Assembly: GCA_029565395.1 (NCBI GenBank)
Contig: JAKQOG010000093.1
Location: forward strand, 1 to 35,766
DNA: 35,766 nucleotides
Direction: 5' to 3'
Source: Candidatus Hydrogenedentota bacterium
GTDB lineage: Bacteria; Hydrogenedentota; Hydrogenedentia; Hydrogenedentales; CAILVY01
In this document: in pieces, positions 1 through 8,448 of the stretch
Layout: every line of letters begins with the position of its first letter
Position numbering within the stretch: the first letter of the stretch is position 1
Translations under genes and position numbers: made by a program
Notes under the pieces: generated by a model
What the model saw: only the letters and a program-made list of their open reading frames with translations
Database searches by the model: none
Told to the model about the DNA's origin: nothing

Positions 1-71
1 GAGCGATCCTGCACAGTCCGCTCCGGCGCGGGATGGTTTTAAACACAATAATTTCTTTTCCCGCCGCGGTA

Positions 72-100
72 TTGCATAACGAGGACCGTGTCCGTATAAT
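72..100 (+). promoter_or_regulatory. Candidate sigma70-type promoter of the toxin-antitoxin pair
   Basis: A perfect -10 box TATAAT lies at 95-100. A weak -35 box TTGCAT (3 of 6 consensus bases) lies at 72-77, with a 17-base spacer. Transcription would begin near 107, leaving an untranslated leader of under 20 bases before the ATG at 125. Short leaders and autoregulated promoters are usual for type II toxin-antitoxin operons. I saw no clear operator palindrome here. Confidence 0.5.
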
Positions 101-124
101 TTATGTAGGTATAGTGAAACTGTC

Positions 125-340
125 ATGTTGAAGTCTGTCAAGGCCATCATATCTACTGATGGGGAGGTTCATCTGAACGAACCCCTGCAGTTAAGCCATG
201 TCTGCCGGGCCATTGTGACTATTCTCGATGACGACATGGATGTCATTGATACTGCCCTTCTAAGTGAAGAAGCTCTTGCCAAGGACTGGAACCGGCCTGA
301 GGAAGACGAAGCATGGTCACACCTTCAAAAGGCTCTGTAG
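125..340 (+). CDS. Probable antitoxin of a MazF/PemK-type module
   Basis: This 71-residue acidic protein begins with a short strand-rich segment (VKAIISTDGEVHLNEPLQL, residues 5-23), the look of small beta-fold antitoxins of the AbrB/AF2212-like type. It ends in a charged helical tail rich in Glu and Asp (EEALAKDWNRPEEDEAW), typical of the part that wraps a toxin. The ribosome binding site is poor. The 3' end overlaps the downstream toxin gene by 28 bases, so the two are expected to be translationally coupled. Its expected role is to bind and neutralise the toxin and repress the operon. The exact antitoxin family is uncertain; the assignment rests mainly on position beside a recognisable MazF-like toxin. 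Confidence 0.7.
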   Translation: MLKSVKAIISTDGEVHLNEPLQLSHVCRAIVTILDDDMDVIDTALLSEEALAKDWNRPEEDEAWSHLQKAL

Positions 341-645
341 TACTTGTCAGATTCCCCTTCTCTGACCTTTCCTCCAGTAAACTTCGTCCGGCAATAGTAT
401 TAGCGGATGCCGATAATGGCGATTGGATTTTGTGCCAAATTACGAGTAATCCATATGCAGATACAAAGTCTATTTGCATTAATGAAAAAGATTTCTTGCA
501 TGGATCGCTTCAAAGAATAAGTTATGCGCGTCCTACAAAGCTATTCACCGCGAATGCTTCTTTGATGACTGCCGAAGTTGGGCAACTTACATCTGTATGC
601 TGTTCTCAAGTGATAGATACTATTGTTAGCCTTTTCAAATCATGA
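313..645 (+). CDS. MazF/PemK-like endoribonuclease toxin
   Basis: This 110-residue protein has the hallmark N-terminus of the PemK/MazF family: a basic-hydrophobic strand (GSVVLVRFPFSDLSSSKLRPAIV split over residues 7-29), then a 'DWILCQITS' strand, and a Ser/Arg-containing segment (SLQRISYARPTKLF) before the C-terminal helix. Family members are sequence-specific mRNA interferases that arrest growth when the labile antitoxin is lost. Length is normal for the family. The ATG at 313 is preceded by GAGGA at 299-303, nine bases upstream. The gene starts inside the end of the antitoxin gene. RNA cleavage specificity cannot be read from the sequence. Confidence 0.85.
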   Translation: MVTPSKGSVVLVRFPFSDLSSSKLRPAIVLADADNGDWILCQITSNPYADTKSICINEKDFLHGSLQRISYARPTKLFTANASLMTAEVGQLTSVCCSQVIDTIVSLFKS

Positions 646-650
646 AGAAT

Positions 651-673
651 GTTCAGAATCCTAACATCTGAAC
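651..673. other. Short inverted repeat after the toxin gene
   Basis: GTTCAGA (651-657) is an exact inverted repeat of TCTGAAC (667-673), giving a 7-bp stem with a 9-base loop just after the toxin stop codon. No T-run follows directly, although GGTTTTTG occurs about 20 bases later. It could slow or stop toxin-operon transcription, or be chance. Confidence 0.3.
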
Positions 674-744
674 GCTGTCACGTGGCTGACCGGTTTTTGT
701 GTGGATGGCATAGTTAAGAGAAGCTAAAATTCGGAGATATAAAC

Positions 745-909
745 ATGGAATCGGGAAGGGCATTTACTGCTGTTATTAAGCAGGATGGTCCTTGGTGGGT
801 TGGTTGGATTGAAGAAATTTCCGGCGTCAATTCACAAGGCGAAACACAGGAAGAATTATTGTCTAATCTTCAGTCAGCACTCAAAGAAGCTATAGAAATG
901 TCGAACTAA
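745..909 (+). CDS. HicB-like antitoxin, solitary
   Basis: This short gene encodes 54 residues. The sequence follows the HicB pattern: a 'FTAVIKQDGPWWVGWIEE' beta hairpin, a 'GVNSQGETQEEL' turn, and a C-terminal helix (LLSNLQSALKEAIEM). HicB proteins neutralise the HicA mRNA interferase through a partial RNase H-like fold. GGAGAT at 732-737 serves as ribosome binding site. There is no HicA-like gene in the 100 bases before it, and the next gene runs the other way, so this is an orphan antitoxin or a remnant. The small single-domain form without a DNA-binding tail is common among solitary HicB proteins. The stop codon overlaps the stop of the convergent phosphodiesterase gene by four bases. Confidence 0.72.
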   Translation: MESGRAFTAVIKQDGPWWVGWIEEISGVNSQGETQEELLSNLQSALKEAIEMSN

Positions 910-1847
910 TTAGCTTTGTTCGCTGCGAGATATTTAACGCATTCATCCGTGAAGTCCGTGAACATTCCATCCACCTTGTACACCGTGTAAAACTGCTTTA
1001 TTTCATCCTGGAAGGCGGCGTATTTCTTAGGGCATTGATCTTTACGCAAGGTGTAGGGATGCACCAGAAGCTTGCGGGCGTGCGCCCATTCCACGACTTT
1101 TGGATTTTCTTCCACGGATTTTTTATCGGGGCCGATGCCGGTGGCAAACGTGGCAATTTTGTCGAGGCCTTCCTCGGTCAGCAAATATTCTTCAACCTTG
1201 TCATCGGAGATAAGCAGGATCATGGGAAGGGTGCAGCCCATGTCATTGCGCAGTTTTTGCAAGGTCATGGGTTCGAAACATTGCACAAAGATTTTAGCGT
1301 CCGGGCCTTTGTATCCGTAGCGTTCGACAATATCTAAAAAGGCCTTTTCCATGGGTAATTTCTGAGCGATATGCCAAGTAGGTGCTTTGAGTTCGGGATA
1401 TATGCCGATGTCGCGGCCTGTGGTTTTGTTCAAACCCTGAACCAATTCGATAGCTTCTTCAAATGTAGGCACCTCGAAATGCGGGGCTCCCCCCACTGGG
1501 AAACGGTTAGGAAGACGTTCGTGAGCATTCAACGTCTTAATTTCTGCCAAGGTGAAATCGGCGGCGTACCAGCGTCCGTCCGCACGTTTGCGATCCGGGA
1601 ACCGTTCTTCAACATCCGTGGTGGGCTCCAGGTAAATGTCATGCAGACAGACAAAGTGAGAATCCTTGGTTAATACAATATCCTGTTCCACATAATCCGC
1701 GCCCATGGCATAGGCCATGGCATACGCTTCCAGCGTATGCTCGGGCAGATAGCCTGACGCGCCGCGATGCGCAATAACAATCGGATCGCTGGCGGCCGGC
1801 CCCATGGCAAGCAATAGTACGATGACCACGAATAATACATTTTTCAT
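906..1847 (-). CDS. glpQ: Exported glycerophosphodiester phosphodiesterase (GlpQ type)
   Basis: This 313-residue protein has a cleavable signal peptide (residues 1-20, AAS/D) and a GDPD TIM-barrel domain. The catalytic signature is intact: H27-R28 in 'IAHRGASGYLPEHT', then E54 and D56 in 'YVEQDIVLTKD', and H69 in 'CLHD'. Family members hydrolyse deacylated phospholipids in the periplasm to an alcohol and glycerol-3-phosphate. Length and the 'FVQCFEP' strand match the periplasmic GlpQ branch rather than the short cytosolic UgpQ branch. Its ATG overlaps the stop of the upstream GH13 gene by four bases (ATGA arrangement), so the two are very probably co-translated. That partnership with a glycosidase is unusual and may indicate turnover of a glycosylated glycerophosphate polymer or glycolipid headgroup (inference). 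Confidence 0.9.
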   Translation of the reverse strand: MKNVLFVVIVLLLAMGPAASDPIVIAHRGASGYLPEHTLEAYAMAYAMGADYVEQDIVLTKDSHFVCLHDIYLEPTTDVEERFPDRKRADGRWYAADFTLAEIKTLNAHERLPNRFPVGGAPHFEVPTFEEAIELVQGLNKTTGRDIGIYPELKAPTWHIAQKLPMEKAFLDIVERYGYKGPDAKIFVQCFEPMTLQKLRNDMGCTLPMILLISDDKVEEYLLTEEGLDKIATFATGIGPDKKSVEENPKVVEWAHARKLLVHPYTLRKDQCPKKYAAFQDEIKQFYTVYKVDGMFTDFTDECVKYLAANKAN

Positions 1848-4800
1848 TCTTCTCTCTCCGGTTCATTTCTACTCAAAACATCCAGAAAACGGTCCACATC
1901 GTATTCTGCCGCGGCGGCTGTATCTAAAAGCAGCGTCGCGGTTTTGATATGAGCCGTTAGGTCAATCTTTTCGGTGTTTTCCTGGCAGATAAGGCTCTGC
2001 ACCAGGCTCATCATGGTCACCATGCGTTCAAACTGCTCTTTATTGAACCAAACGTGCCCCTCAAAGCGGTTCAATTGTAAAAATACCGCCACATCCGGAT
2101 CATGAAACAACCTTTCCATGACGGGACGGCAAGATACACCGGGATCTAATGGCAAAGTGCTGGCATGGACCACCAGAACCCGGGTCAAACGTGCATCCAT
2201 GTCAGCCCGCCATCCATTGCCGTCCAGGGATTCAAACGCCGCCGCAATGGGTCTAAGCAGGAACCAATCCCGCAGCCAGGCTGCACTTTTCTCATGGATG
2301 TTTGTTTTTTCCATCGGGGCTGATAAAGCGGCCATGCCAAGATGCCGCACCAGGCCCCAGGAGATCGGAACCCGCCAAAAGGCAAGACTCTCCATTCCTT
2401 CCGGATATGCGTTTAAAAAGATTTCCTCGATCTGAGGGGAAGTGGAAGAAGGCGACTCCTCATGTCCCCAGATCTGCTGTAAATCACATTTGATAGCGTC
2501 CAGGATGGGTTCTGTTACAACACTCTGCCCAATATGTGCCCCAACAGCCTCTAAAAATGGTGTCATGGCATCCGTAAGATCGTCGAGCGCTTTCTGTGGA
2601 TCTTCCGGATGGACAAGACCGCGCAACATCACACCATTCATGACTTTTCGGAATGGTTCCAGAATTGGCCTTAGACAAAACTCGTGGTAGGCCTCGTTCA
2701 TGCTGGGTACGCCCCGATCCCCCAATTCCGCATGGAAACGGCCCCAGGAACTGTCCATGTCATGAATTTCGCGCCAATCGAGCAACGCACAGTATTGATA
2801 CCCGCTTAGTTCTGTATAAAAACCATGTCGCGTTAGTTGTGAGGTATGCCGTAGGTATTCCAGGCCGGTGTGGTAATCCCGGAACACATAATACACGGTG
2901 TCATCCTGACACAGATCCAGCGCTTCCGCCAGCGTAATGCGCTTTAAACAGGGCGTGTCAACGGTTCCCATGTTGATAGAGGTGGAGAGATGGATTGTGC
3001 CGCGCGTGGAAGGGTAAACGTTGTTATATAGGATAAGCGCACGTTCATTTCCACAGCGATTGGAATACGCAAATACATTTTCATCCACCCAACCGTCTTG
3101 CGTGTTGAAGTCGAAAAAGGCAAAGTGTTGCGCACCGCTGAAAATGTGGCGTTTACGCATGACCGGGAAAATCTCGGCTTCATGCCGGGCCACCAAATGT
3201 TCGTCCACCGATTCATCCCAATAGGCCCGCCGGTATTCCATTCCGTATTTCTCGGTGAAACCTTCAATCTGACCATGCCCGAACATGGGCAATCCCGGCA
3301 TCGTCACCATCATCAGGGCGATTCCAAAATATTTGTCTCCTCTGCCGAATTGCGCTTCGGCGGTTTCTTCATCCGGATTGTTCATGAAATTCACAAAGCG
3401 CTGAATAACTTCCGGGCTGAATTCCAGCACATTCTTAATGGTCTGGCGATAGTTGGCGTTGTCCTCCATCTTAAGCATGTTCATGAAGGCGCTGTTATAG
3501 ACCCGGTGCATCCCCAATGTGCGTACAAAATACCCTTCCATCAACCAGAAAGCCTCGGCAAGCAGCAGGGTATCCGGTGCTTCCTCCGCCACGCGATCCA
3601 CCACTTCCCTCCAGAATTCTTTCGGGAACACCGCGTCGAATTGGGCCTTATTCATGCCCTGCTCTGCACGCGAGGGGATTGCGCCCGCATCTCCAGGTTT
3701 TGGAAACCACAACCGCTGATAATGCCGTTTTGCGAGCGTCATCGCCGCGTCGAAACGGATGATGGGAAAATTCCGCGCCACATGTAAAATGGTGTTAATA
3801 ACCGCTTCCCGGACTTCCGGGATCAGGAAATTCAATTGGGCGGTGTCGTTCCAGGGCATGTTGGTGCCATCATTGCCGTGGTAGAGATACCGTGTATCGC
3901 CTGTGGCGTGATCAACCCGTTTAAACACCACAGCGGCATCGCGCCGATCCCAATAACCATCCTCAATATACAACCCCACACGGTCGTCTCTGGAAAGATT
4001 TGGCCCTGTGAACCGGTACACCGGATACGGAGGATACGATAACTGAATAAACCAGTCCGGGTGTTCCACCACCCATTTCGAATACAATCCCACATGGTTG
4101 GGCACCATGTCGCTTGCCAGGCGAATGCCCCGCTGCCAGGCACGGCCCGCCAGGTTACGATAGGCCTCCTCGCCCCCAATAGCGTGTGCAACAACATAGT
4201 CGTAGACTGAATAGGCGGATGCCAACGCTTCAGGATTGCCCATCCGCTGTTTGATCTCTTGAGAAGCGGGCGAGCGTTCCCAGATGCCAATCAGCCAGAG
4301 CCCGGAAAAACCCCATCGGGCCAATCGATCCAGTTCTTCATCCGGGATTTCATCCAGGCGGGTGATGGAACGCTGGTATTTTCTGGAAAGCTGGTCCAGC
4401 CAGACATAGATGGATTTGGCGATGAGCACCAGATTGGGCATCCAGTCCCGGTCCGTGCTGAATGCTTCCGGCTCCGCATAGCCCAGATCCGCAAGCCAGC
4501 CAAATTCCAGCGGACACACCGCCCCCGGGCCATGCCCCCGCAATACAAGTTCTTCCTTCAGGATATCCTGCGCCCGCAGCAGCAGTTCAAACAGGTCATC
4601 CGGCAGGAGGTTTCGCCATTGAGATCGAATATATTCCAGTTGGTCTTCGATGGATTGGGGACTATGGCGCATGGGCGCCCGGAGCATAGCCAATAGTTTC
4701 TGGCCTGTTTCCGGGAACGGAGGCAAACCGGTAAAATAGGTTTCCACGGCGCTCAAGAGCGGTTCATACGGCGCCCGGTGCTTCATTTCCATATCGTCAA

Positions 4801-5314
4801 ATAACTCGACATAGGGCTGCAAGGCCGGATTTTCATTCGTAAGATGCAGCAACACGATCTCGCGCAGGGCAATTTCCCGGTGGGAGAGGCGCGGGTTTTC
4901 TCTCGCCAGGAACTGGTCTTTGTCTTCCTGGTTGAGGCGCACACTGCCGGGCGGAAATAAACCAACAAACACCGGAAGCGGACGTTCGGCCACTGCTTCA
5001 CCCAATGACTGCGAAGTCCAGTCCAGGCTCTGTTGCCATGCCTTGGGAAACAGTTCCGTACAATAAACGTCCGCCACATATCGCAGGATCTCAGTGAGCA
5101 ATCCCGCGCTCAGCAATTCCCCCGCGCGTGCGGGGAGTACTTTGGGACGGCTAAAATCGCGCCGTGCATTCATTCGTTCGGTAAGTTCACGAGTGGCTCG
5201 CGCAAGCGAAAGCGGGCGTTCCTCCGCATGGCCATATAAGGCATCGATGGTATACCGCCCGCACGCTTCGCGCGAGACCGGCAACCCAAACGGATAATAA
5301 TCGCTCCGGTGCAT
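1844..5314 (-). CDS. Very large alpha-amylase family (GH13) protein
   Basis: From the chosen ATG at 5314 the protein has 1156 residues; an in-frame ATG 11 codons earlier is less likely because AAGGAAG precedes the later one. The GH13 barrel is central, about residues 330-700. Numbered from the upstream ATG, region I is 'SDMVPNHVG' (D413, N417, H418), region II 'IIRFDAAMTLA' (nucleophile D533), region III 'LLLAEAFW' (acid E598) and region IV 'FMNNPDEET' (D659). Thus the usual His before the region IV Asp is Pro. Roughly 330 residues before and 440 after the barrel match nothing I recognise; GH13 enzymes are normally 450-700 residues. No signal peptide is visible, so it is likely cytoplasmic. 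The substrate is unknown, probably an alpha-glucan or alpha-glucoside. The downstream phosphodiesterase gene is coupled to it. Confidence 0.85.
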   Translation of the reverse strand: MHRSDYYPFGLPVSREACGRYTIDALYGHAEERPLSLARATRELTERMNARRDFSRPKVLPARAGELLSAGLLTEILRYVADVYCTELFPKAWQQSLDWTSQSLGEAVAERPLPVFVGLFPPGSVRLNQEDKDQFLARENPRLSHREIALREIVLLHLTNENPALQPYVELFDDMEMKHRAPYEPLLSAVETYFTGLPPFPETGQKLLAMLRAPMRHSPQSIEDQLEYIRSQWRNLLPDDLFELLLRAQDILKEELVLRGHGPGAVCPLEFGWLADLGYAEPEAFSTDRDWMPNLVLIAKSIYVWLDQLSRKYQRSITRLDEIPDEELDRLARWGFSGLWLIGIWERSPASQEIKQRMGNPEALASAYSVYDYVVAHAIGGEEAYRNLAGRAWQRGIRLASDMVPNHVGLYSKWVVEHPDWFIQLSYPPYPVYRFTGPNLSRDDRVGLYIEDGYWDRRDAAVVFKRVDHATGDTRYLYHGNDGTNMPWNDTAQLNFLIPEVREAVINTILHVARNFPIIRFDAAMTLAKRHYQRLWFPKPGDAGAIPSRAEQGMNKAQFDAVFPKEFWREVVDRVAEEAPDTLLLAEAFWLMEGYFVRTLGMHRVYNSAFMNMLKMEDNANYRQTIKNVLEFSPEVIQRFVNFMNNPDEETAEAQFGRGDKYFGIALMMVTMPGLPMFGHGQIEGFTEKYGMEYRRAYWDESVDEHLVARHEAEIFPVMRKRHIFSGAQHFAFFDFNTQDGWVDENVFAYSNRCGNERALILYNNVYPSTRGTIHLSTSINMGTVDTPCLKRITLAEALDLCQDDTVYYVFRDYHTGLEYLRHTSQLTRHGFYTELSGYQYCALLDWREIHDMDSSWGRFHAELGDRGVPSMNEAYHEFCLRPILEPFRKVMNGVMLRGLVHPEDPQKALDDLTDAMTPFLEAVGAHIGQSVVTEPILDAIKCDLQQIWGHEESPSSTSPQIEEIFLNAYPEGMESLAFWRVPISWGLVRHLGMAALSAPMEKTNIHEKSAAWLRDWFLLRPIAAAFESLDGNGWRADMDARLTRVLVVHASTLPLDPGVSCRPVMERLFHDPDVAVFLQLNRFEGHVWFNKEQFERMVTMMSLVQSLICQENTEKIDLTAHIKTATLLLDTAAAAEYDVDRFLDVLSRNEPEREE

Positions 5315-5522
5315 ATTCTTCCTTGTAATGGTCACGGGCTTCAGCACAATGGCGCATCCGGCGCTACACGCCGCCGGCGGAACCAGAAAGGAAATGATAA
5401 CGTATTTTGCCCAGCGTAAACGAATTTGCGTATTCTCTCACGCATCCCGTTTTGCATCGCTTCCCTTGAGTACGGCATTATTTCCACTACCGAAGTTCCT
5501 TGCGGTATGTAAGGTGTTAATA

Positions 5523-6155
5523 ATGACATTGTATTCCTCAGATTCAGATACCGTTTTCCGGCACGGAGAATTCATTACAGTAGTTTCAGGGCTGCCGCGT
5601 TCCGGCACTTCGATGATGATGCGAATGCTCGATGCCGGCGGTATGCCCATACTGACGGATCATGTCCGTCGGGCGGATGAAGATAATCCACGCGGTTATT
5701 ATGAATTTGAACGCGTGAAAAAATTAAAACAGGACACCGCCTGGCTCCCGGAAGCCATGGGCAAAGCCGTAAAAATCATTTCCTTTTTGTTGGTAGAACT
5801 CCCCCCTCTCTATTCCTGCCGCGTCCTTTTCCTGCGGCGTGCCATGCCGGAAATTCTCGCATCCCAGAGACGCATGATGATCCGCCAAGGGGAAACCGCG
5901 GATTCGGTACCGGACGCACGAATGGCCGAGGTGTATGAAAAACATCTGGCCCGCGTGCAGACCTGGTTGTCCGCTCAGACACATTTACAGACACTCTATA
6001 TTGAGCATAAACAGGTAATTGAATGCCCGTACCAAGTGGCGTCACAGGTGAATGCCTTTCTTGGGGGAGGATTGGACACCCACGCCATGGGAAAGGCGGT
6101 CGACCCCGAATTATACCGGCAGCGAATGGGAGGAAATTCTCAGGAGACTAAATAG
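5523..6155 (+). CDS. Sulfotransferase-like P-loop protein
   Basis: This 210-residue protein opens with 'GLPRSGTSMMMRML' (residues 23-36), the 5'-phosphosulfate-binding loop of the sulfotransferase family that uses PAPS as donor. A following 'YYEFERVKKL' and a later 'CRVLFLRRAMPEILASQ' resemble the 3'-phosphate-binding strand region with its Arg and Ser. Short bacterial members of this superfamily are often annotated only as sulfotransferase family proteins; the acceptor is not evident. The ATG at 5523 is chosen because AAGGTG lies just upstream and homology begins after it; a longer in-frame extension to 5328 overlaps the divergent GH13 start and looks non-coding. Its 3' end overlaps the convergent secreted-protein gene by 16 bases. 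It is a plausible partner in surface glycan decoration (inference). Confidence 0.75.
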   Translation: MTLYSSDSDTVFRHGEFITVVSGLPRSGTSMMMRMLDAGGMPILTDHVRRADEDNPRGYYEFERVKKLKQDTAWLPEAMGKAVKIISFLLVELPPLYSCRVLFLRRAMPEILASQRRMMIRQGETADSVPDARMAEVYEKHLARVQTWLSAQTHLQTLYIEHKQVIECPYQVASQVNAFLGGGLDTHAMGKAVDPELYRQRMGGNSQETK

Positions 6156-6556
6156 AACAACACGTCACGCAACCGGTCGGCGAGTTTCAGTTGTTGTTTG
6201 TCGTTTTTGTAGTACTGCTCAATTTCCGTGCCCACGGCGATACATAATGTGCTCAACCGGCCAAAAAGTCCATTGCTCAACGCGCCCACCAGGGTATGTC
6301 CCATTTGGTTAGTGTATTCGTTCAGCTTCCATTCTTGATCCGCAAAATCCCACCCAGCCCAAAAGGTCACCACCGGCGCCTGTTTGAATCCTTCCTCCGA
6401 CATCGGCCCTGCCAGCTCTTTATATAACCATGCCTTGACCTTGGCATGGCCATGGCCTGCCTGGCTCCAAAGGGATTCCGCAGTGCTCGCCGCCCATACG
6501 GAGGAAGAAAAACTGAGCAGCACGCAGACAACCGCCACACCGGCCACACATCGCAT
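6140..6556 (-). CDS. Small secreted protein of unknown function
   Basis: The ATG at 6556 is preceded by a strong AGGAGG, giving 138 residues. Residues 1-22 form a clear signal peptide (basic start, hydrophobic core, VWA/AS cleavage site). The mature part (about 116 residues) is helical, contains 'GHAKVKAWLYKEL' and 'VTFWAGWDFADQEWKLNEYTN', and has a single cysteine near 'LCIAVGTEIEQYY'. I do not recognise the family. It stands alone on the minus strand between plus-strand genes and converges with the sulfotransferase-like gene. Periplasmic location is expected. Confidence 0.65.
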   Translation of the reverse strand: MRCVAGVAVVCVLLSFSSSVWAASTAESLWSQAGHGHAKVKAWLYKELAGPMSEEGFKQAPVVTFWAGWDFADQEWKLNEYTNQMGHTLVGALSNGLFGRLSTLCIAVGTEIEQYYKNDKQQLKLADRLRDVLFYLVS

Positions 6557-6684
6557 TATACTTGCCTCCTGATTTTTATAATGGACTCTTTGGGAAACCA
6601 TCCGGTTTCATATAAAAATATCAGGGCGTCAGGTGAATACCGCCGCCACCTTGCGGTATTATTCTCAAAAAATGGGAAAAACCT

Positions 6685-6948
6685 ATGACCGAAAACTCTG
6701 ATACCTGGATTCGCGATAATCTCGCCCTAATCCGCACTTCCCTGGCGAATGAACGCACCATGCTCGCCTATAGCCGTACTGCCCTGGCCCTTGTTGCTGC
6801 CGGCGCATTTTTCGTAAAATTCACCAATTCCCGCAGCCTCGAACTATGCGGATGGGTCTTAATGCCCTTGGGCATGGTTGTATTTGTCTTTGGACTTTGG
6901 CGCTTCCAACGAACCCGAAAGATATTATTGGACCATACGCCAAAATAA
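6685..6948 (+). CDS. DUF202 (YidH-like) small membrane protein
   Basis: This 87-residue protein carries the DUF202 signature: 'DNLALIRTSLANERTMLAYSRTALAL' (residues 11-36), a conserved Asn-Glu-Arg-Thr segment leading into the first membrane helix. A second helix spans about residues 53-71 (CGWVLMPLGMVVFVFGLW), followed by a basic cytoplasmic tail. Members of this family are inner-membrane proteins without an established function. It is expressed alone: the small secreted protein diverges upstream and the oxidoreductase gene converges 12 bases downstream. Confidence 0.85.
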   Translation: MTENSDTWIRDNLALIRTSLANERTMLAYSRTALALVAAGAFFVKFTNSRSLELCGWVLMPLGMVVFVFGLWRFQRTRKILLDHTPK

Positions 6949-6960
6949 ACAGGAAGCTTG

Positions 6961-8325
6961 TTATACCTGATCGGGAATGATATATGGATCACGAAAGCTG
7001 CGCTTCAACAACGCATTTGCCTCTTCATCTCCAATAAACTTCTCCGTCACACTATCAAACTCCAGCCTGCGTCCGCCCAACCGTACACCAATATTTGCCA
7101 GGTGCACCAATAATGCGCTTTGATACCCGGTTTCAATATCCGCGCTGGGCATTCTCCGGCTGCGGACACACTCCAGGAATTCTGAACGATGCTCTTCATT
7201 GGCTTGTTGGCCAAACTCCTGTTCCCCAATTTTCCCATCATATTTCACCAACACCTGCCACCCGCCCCCATGCCGGCCAAGATACATCAACCCTTTCGTG
7301 CCATACACTTCGATACGCGTCGAACATGTCGGCCAATAGGGAAAAGCATTGCCATCCCGGATTTCCGCGGGGATCTTGATCATATAGGGCGCCCATTCCG
7401 ACATCTCGTACGTCACAATCTGATTGTCGTATTCATACGAAACCACTTGCGTGTCCGGCACCTCCCGATCATCCTTAAATGCAATGTGACCTCCCGAACA
7501 GTTCACCGCCTTGGGATAGGCCTTGTCCCCCAAAATGAACCTTGCCACATCCAACTGGTGAATCCCGTCATCCCCCATGTCGCCCTCCGAATATGCCCAA
7601 AACTTTTTCCACCCATCATGAAAATGAGCACGATTGAACGCCCGTGACGGCGCAGGCCCCAGATACATATCGTAATTAACCCCCTTCGGAACATCACTGT
7701 CCGGCGGACAGATAAACGGCATGCCACTTTTCAAGTTGTACACCTTCACCAACGGAATCTCTCCCAATCCGCCTTCCTTGATATAGTGAGCCGCCTTCTT
7801 GATATATGCAGCACTTCTATTTTGTGTCCCTACTTGGACCACGCAGTTGTATTTCCTCGCCGCTTCCACCATTTTCCGGCCCTCCCACGGACAAATGCTC
7901 GGCGGCTTTTCCACGTAAACATCCTTGCCCGCCTGGCATGCCCAAATCGTAGCCAGCGCATGCCAATGATCTGTTGTGGCAATAAGCACCGCATCTACTT
8001 CTTTATCATCATAAATCCGCCGCATGTCCGTGACGCCCTGGCAGGGGGATTTTTGTATGGCCGTCATGCGTTTGGGCATATTCCCAATACGGTCAACCTC
8101 ATCCACATCGCAAACATATTTCAGCGCTACGTCTTCCCGTTGCGCAAGACGCTGTGCATGATCCCGCCCCCGGCCTCCAAGCCCTATCACCCCCATGATA
8201 ATCTTGTCATTGGCCTTATCCGCCTTGGCGTGCTGTTTTACGCCCATCAACGCAACTGCACTCGGAAACGCAACTATGGTTTTTACGGAACGGTCCAGAA
8301 AACTCCGGCGGCTTATCTTCTTCAT
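6961..8325 (-). CDS. Tat-exported Gfo/Idh/MocA family oxidoreductase
   Basis: With the ATG at 8325 the protein has 454 residues and begins with a twin-arginine signal, 'SRRSFLDR' (residues 5-12) followed by a hydrophobic stretch ending near residue 35. The Rossmann fold starts at 'MGVIGLGGRGRDH' (44-56), binding NAD(P). The family motif EKP is at 139-141 ('YVEKPP') and the 'TTDHWH' strand at 117-122. The C-terminal half is the usual beta-sheet substrate domain. Such proteins oxidise, reduce or epimerise sugars or inositols; Tat export of cofactor-loaded enzyme is known in this family. A longer reading frame back to 8739 would run through the divergent promoter region and is rejected. No partner enzyme is adjacent, so the substrate is unknown. 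Confidence 0.88.
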   Translation of the reverse strand: MKKISRRSFLDRSVKTIVAFPSAVALMGVKQHAKADKANDKIIMGVIGLGGRGRDHAQRLAQREDVALKYVCDVDEVDRIGNMPKRMTAIQKSPCQGVTDMRRIYDDKEVDAVLIATTDHWHALATIWACQAGKDVYVEKPPSICPWEGRKMVEAARKYNCVVQVGTQNRSAAYIKKAAHYIKEGGLGEIPLVKVYNLKSGMPFICPPDSDVPKGVNYDMYLGPAPSRAFNRAHFHDGWKKFWAYSEGDMGDDGIHQLDVARFILGDKAYPKAVNCSGGHIAFKDDREVPDTQVVSYEYDNQIVTYEMSEWAPYMIKIPAEIRDGNAFPYWPTCSTRIEVYGTKGLMYLGRHGGGWQVLVKYDGKIGEQEFGQQANEEHRSEFLECVRSRRMPSADIETGYQSALLVHLANIGVRLGGRRLEFDSVTEKFIGDEEANALLKRSFRDPYIIPDQV

Positions 8326-8394
8326 GCTACTGCCCTTTCCCTGTGCTTTTTCACTAAATAATCCTACCCTTTGACCGGCGCCCATGGCCAATGG

Positions 8395-8423
8395 TTGACA
8401 CTTCCAGCGCATCCCGCTAGGAT
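8395..8423 (+). promoter_or_regulatory. Promoter of the DJ-1 gene and possibly the downstream operon
   Basis: A perfect -35 TTGACA (8395-8400) is followed by a 17-base spacer and a -10 box TAGGAT (8418-8423, 4 of 6). Transcription would start near 8430, just ahead of the ribosome binding site AAAGGAG (8434-8440) for the ATG at 8449. It sits in the divergent gap with the oxidoreductase gene. Confidence 0.62.
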
Positions 8424-8448
8424 GATTCACAGCAAAGGAGATCTTGCC

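Noticed and set aside
3098..3787. A 229-codon open frame on the plus strand
   Set aside because: It lies wholly antisense to the GH13 gene, over its catalytic region, and has no recognisable domain or ribosome binding site.
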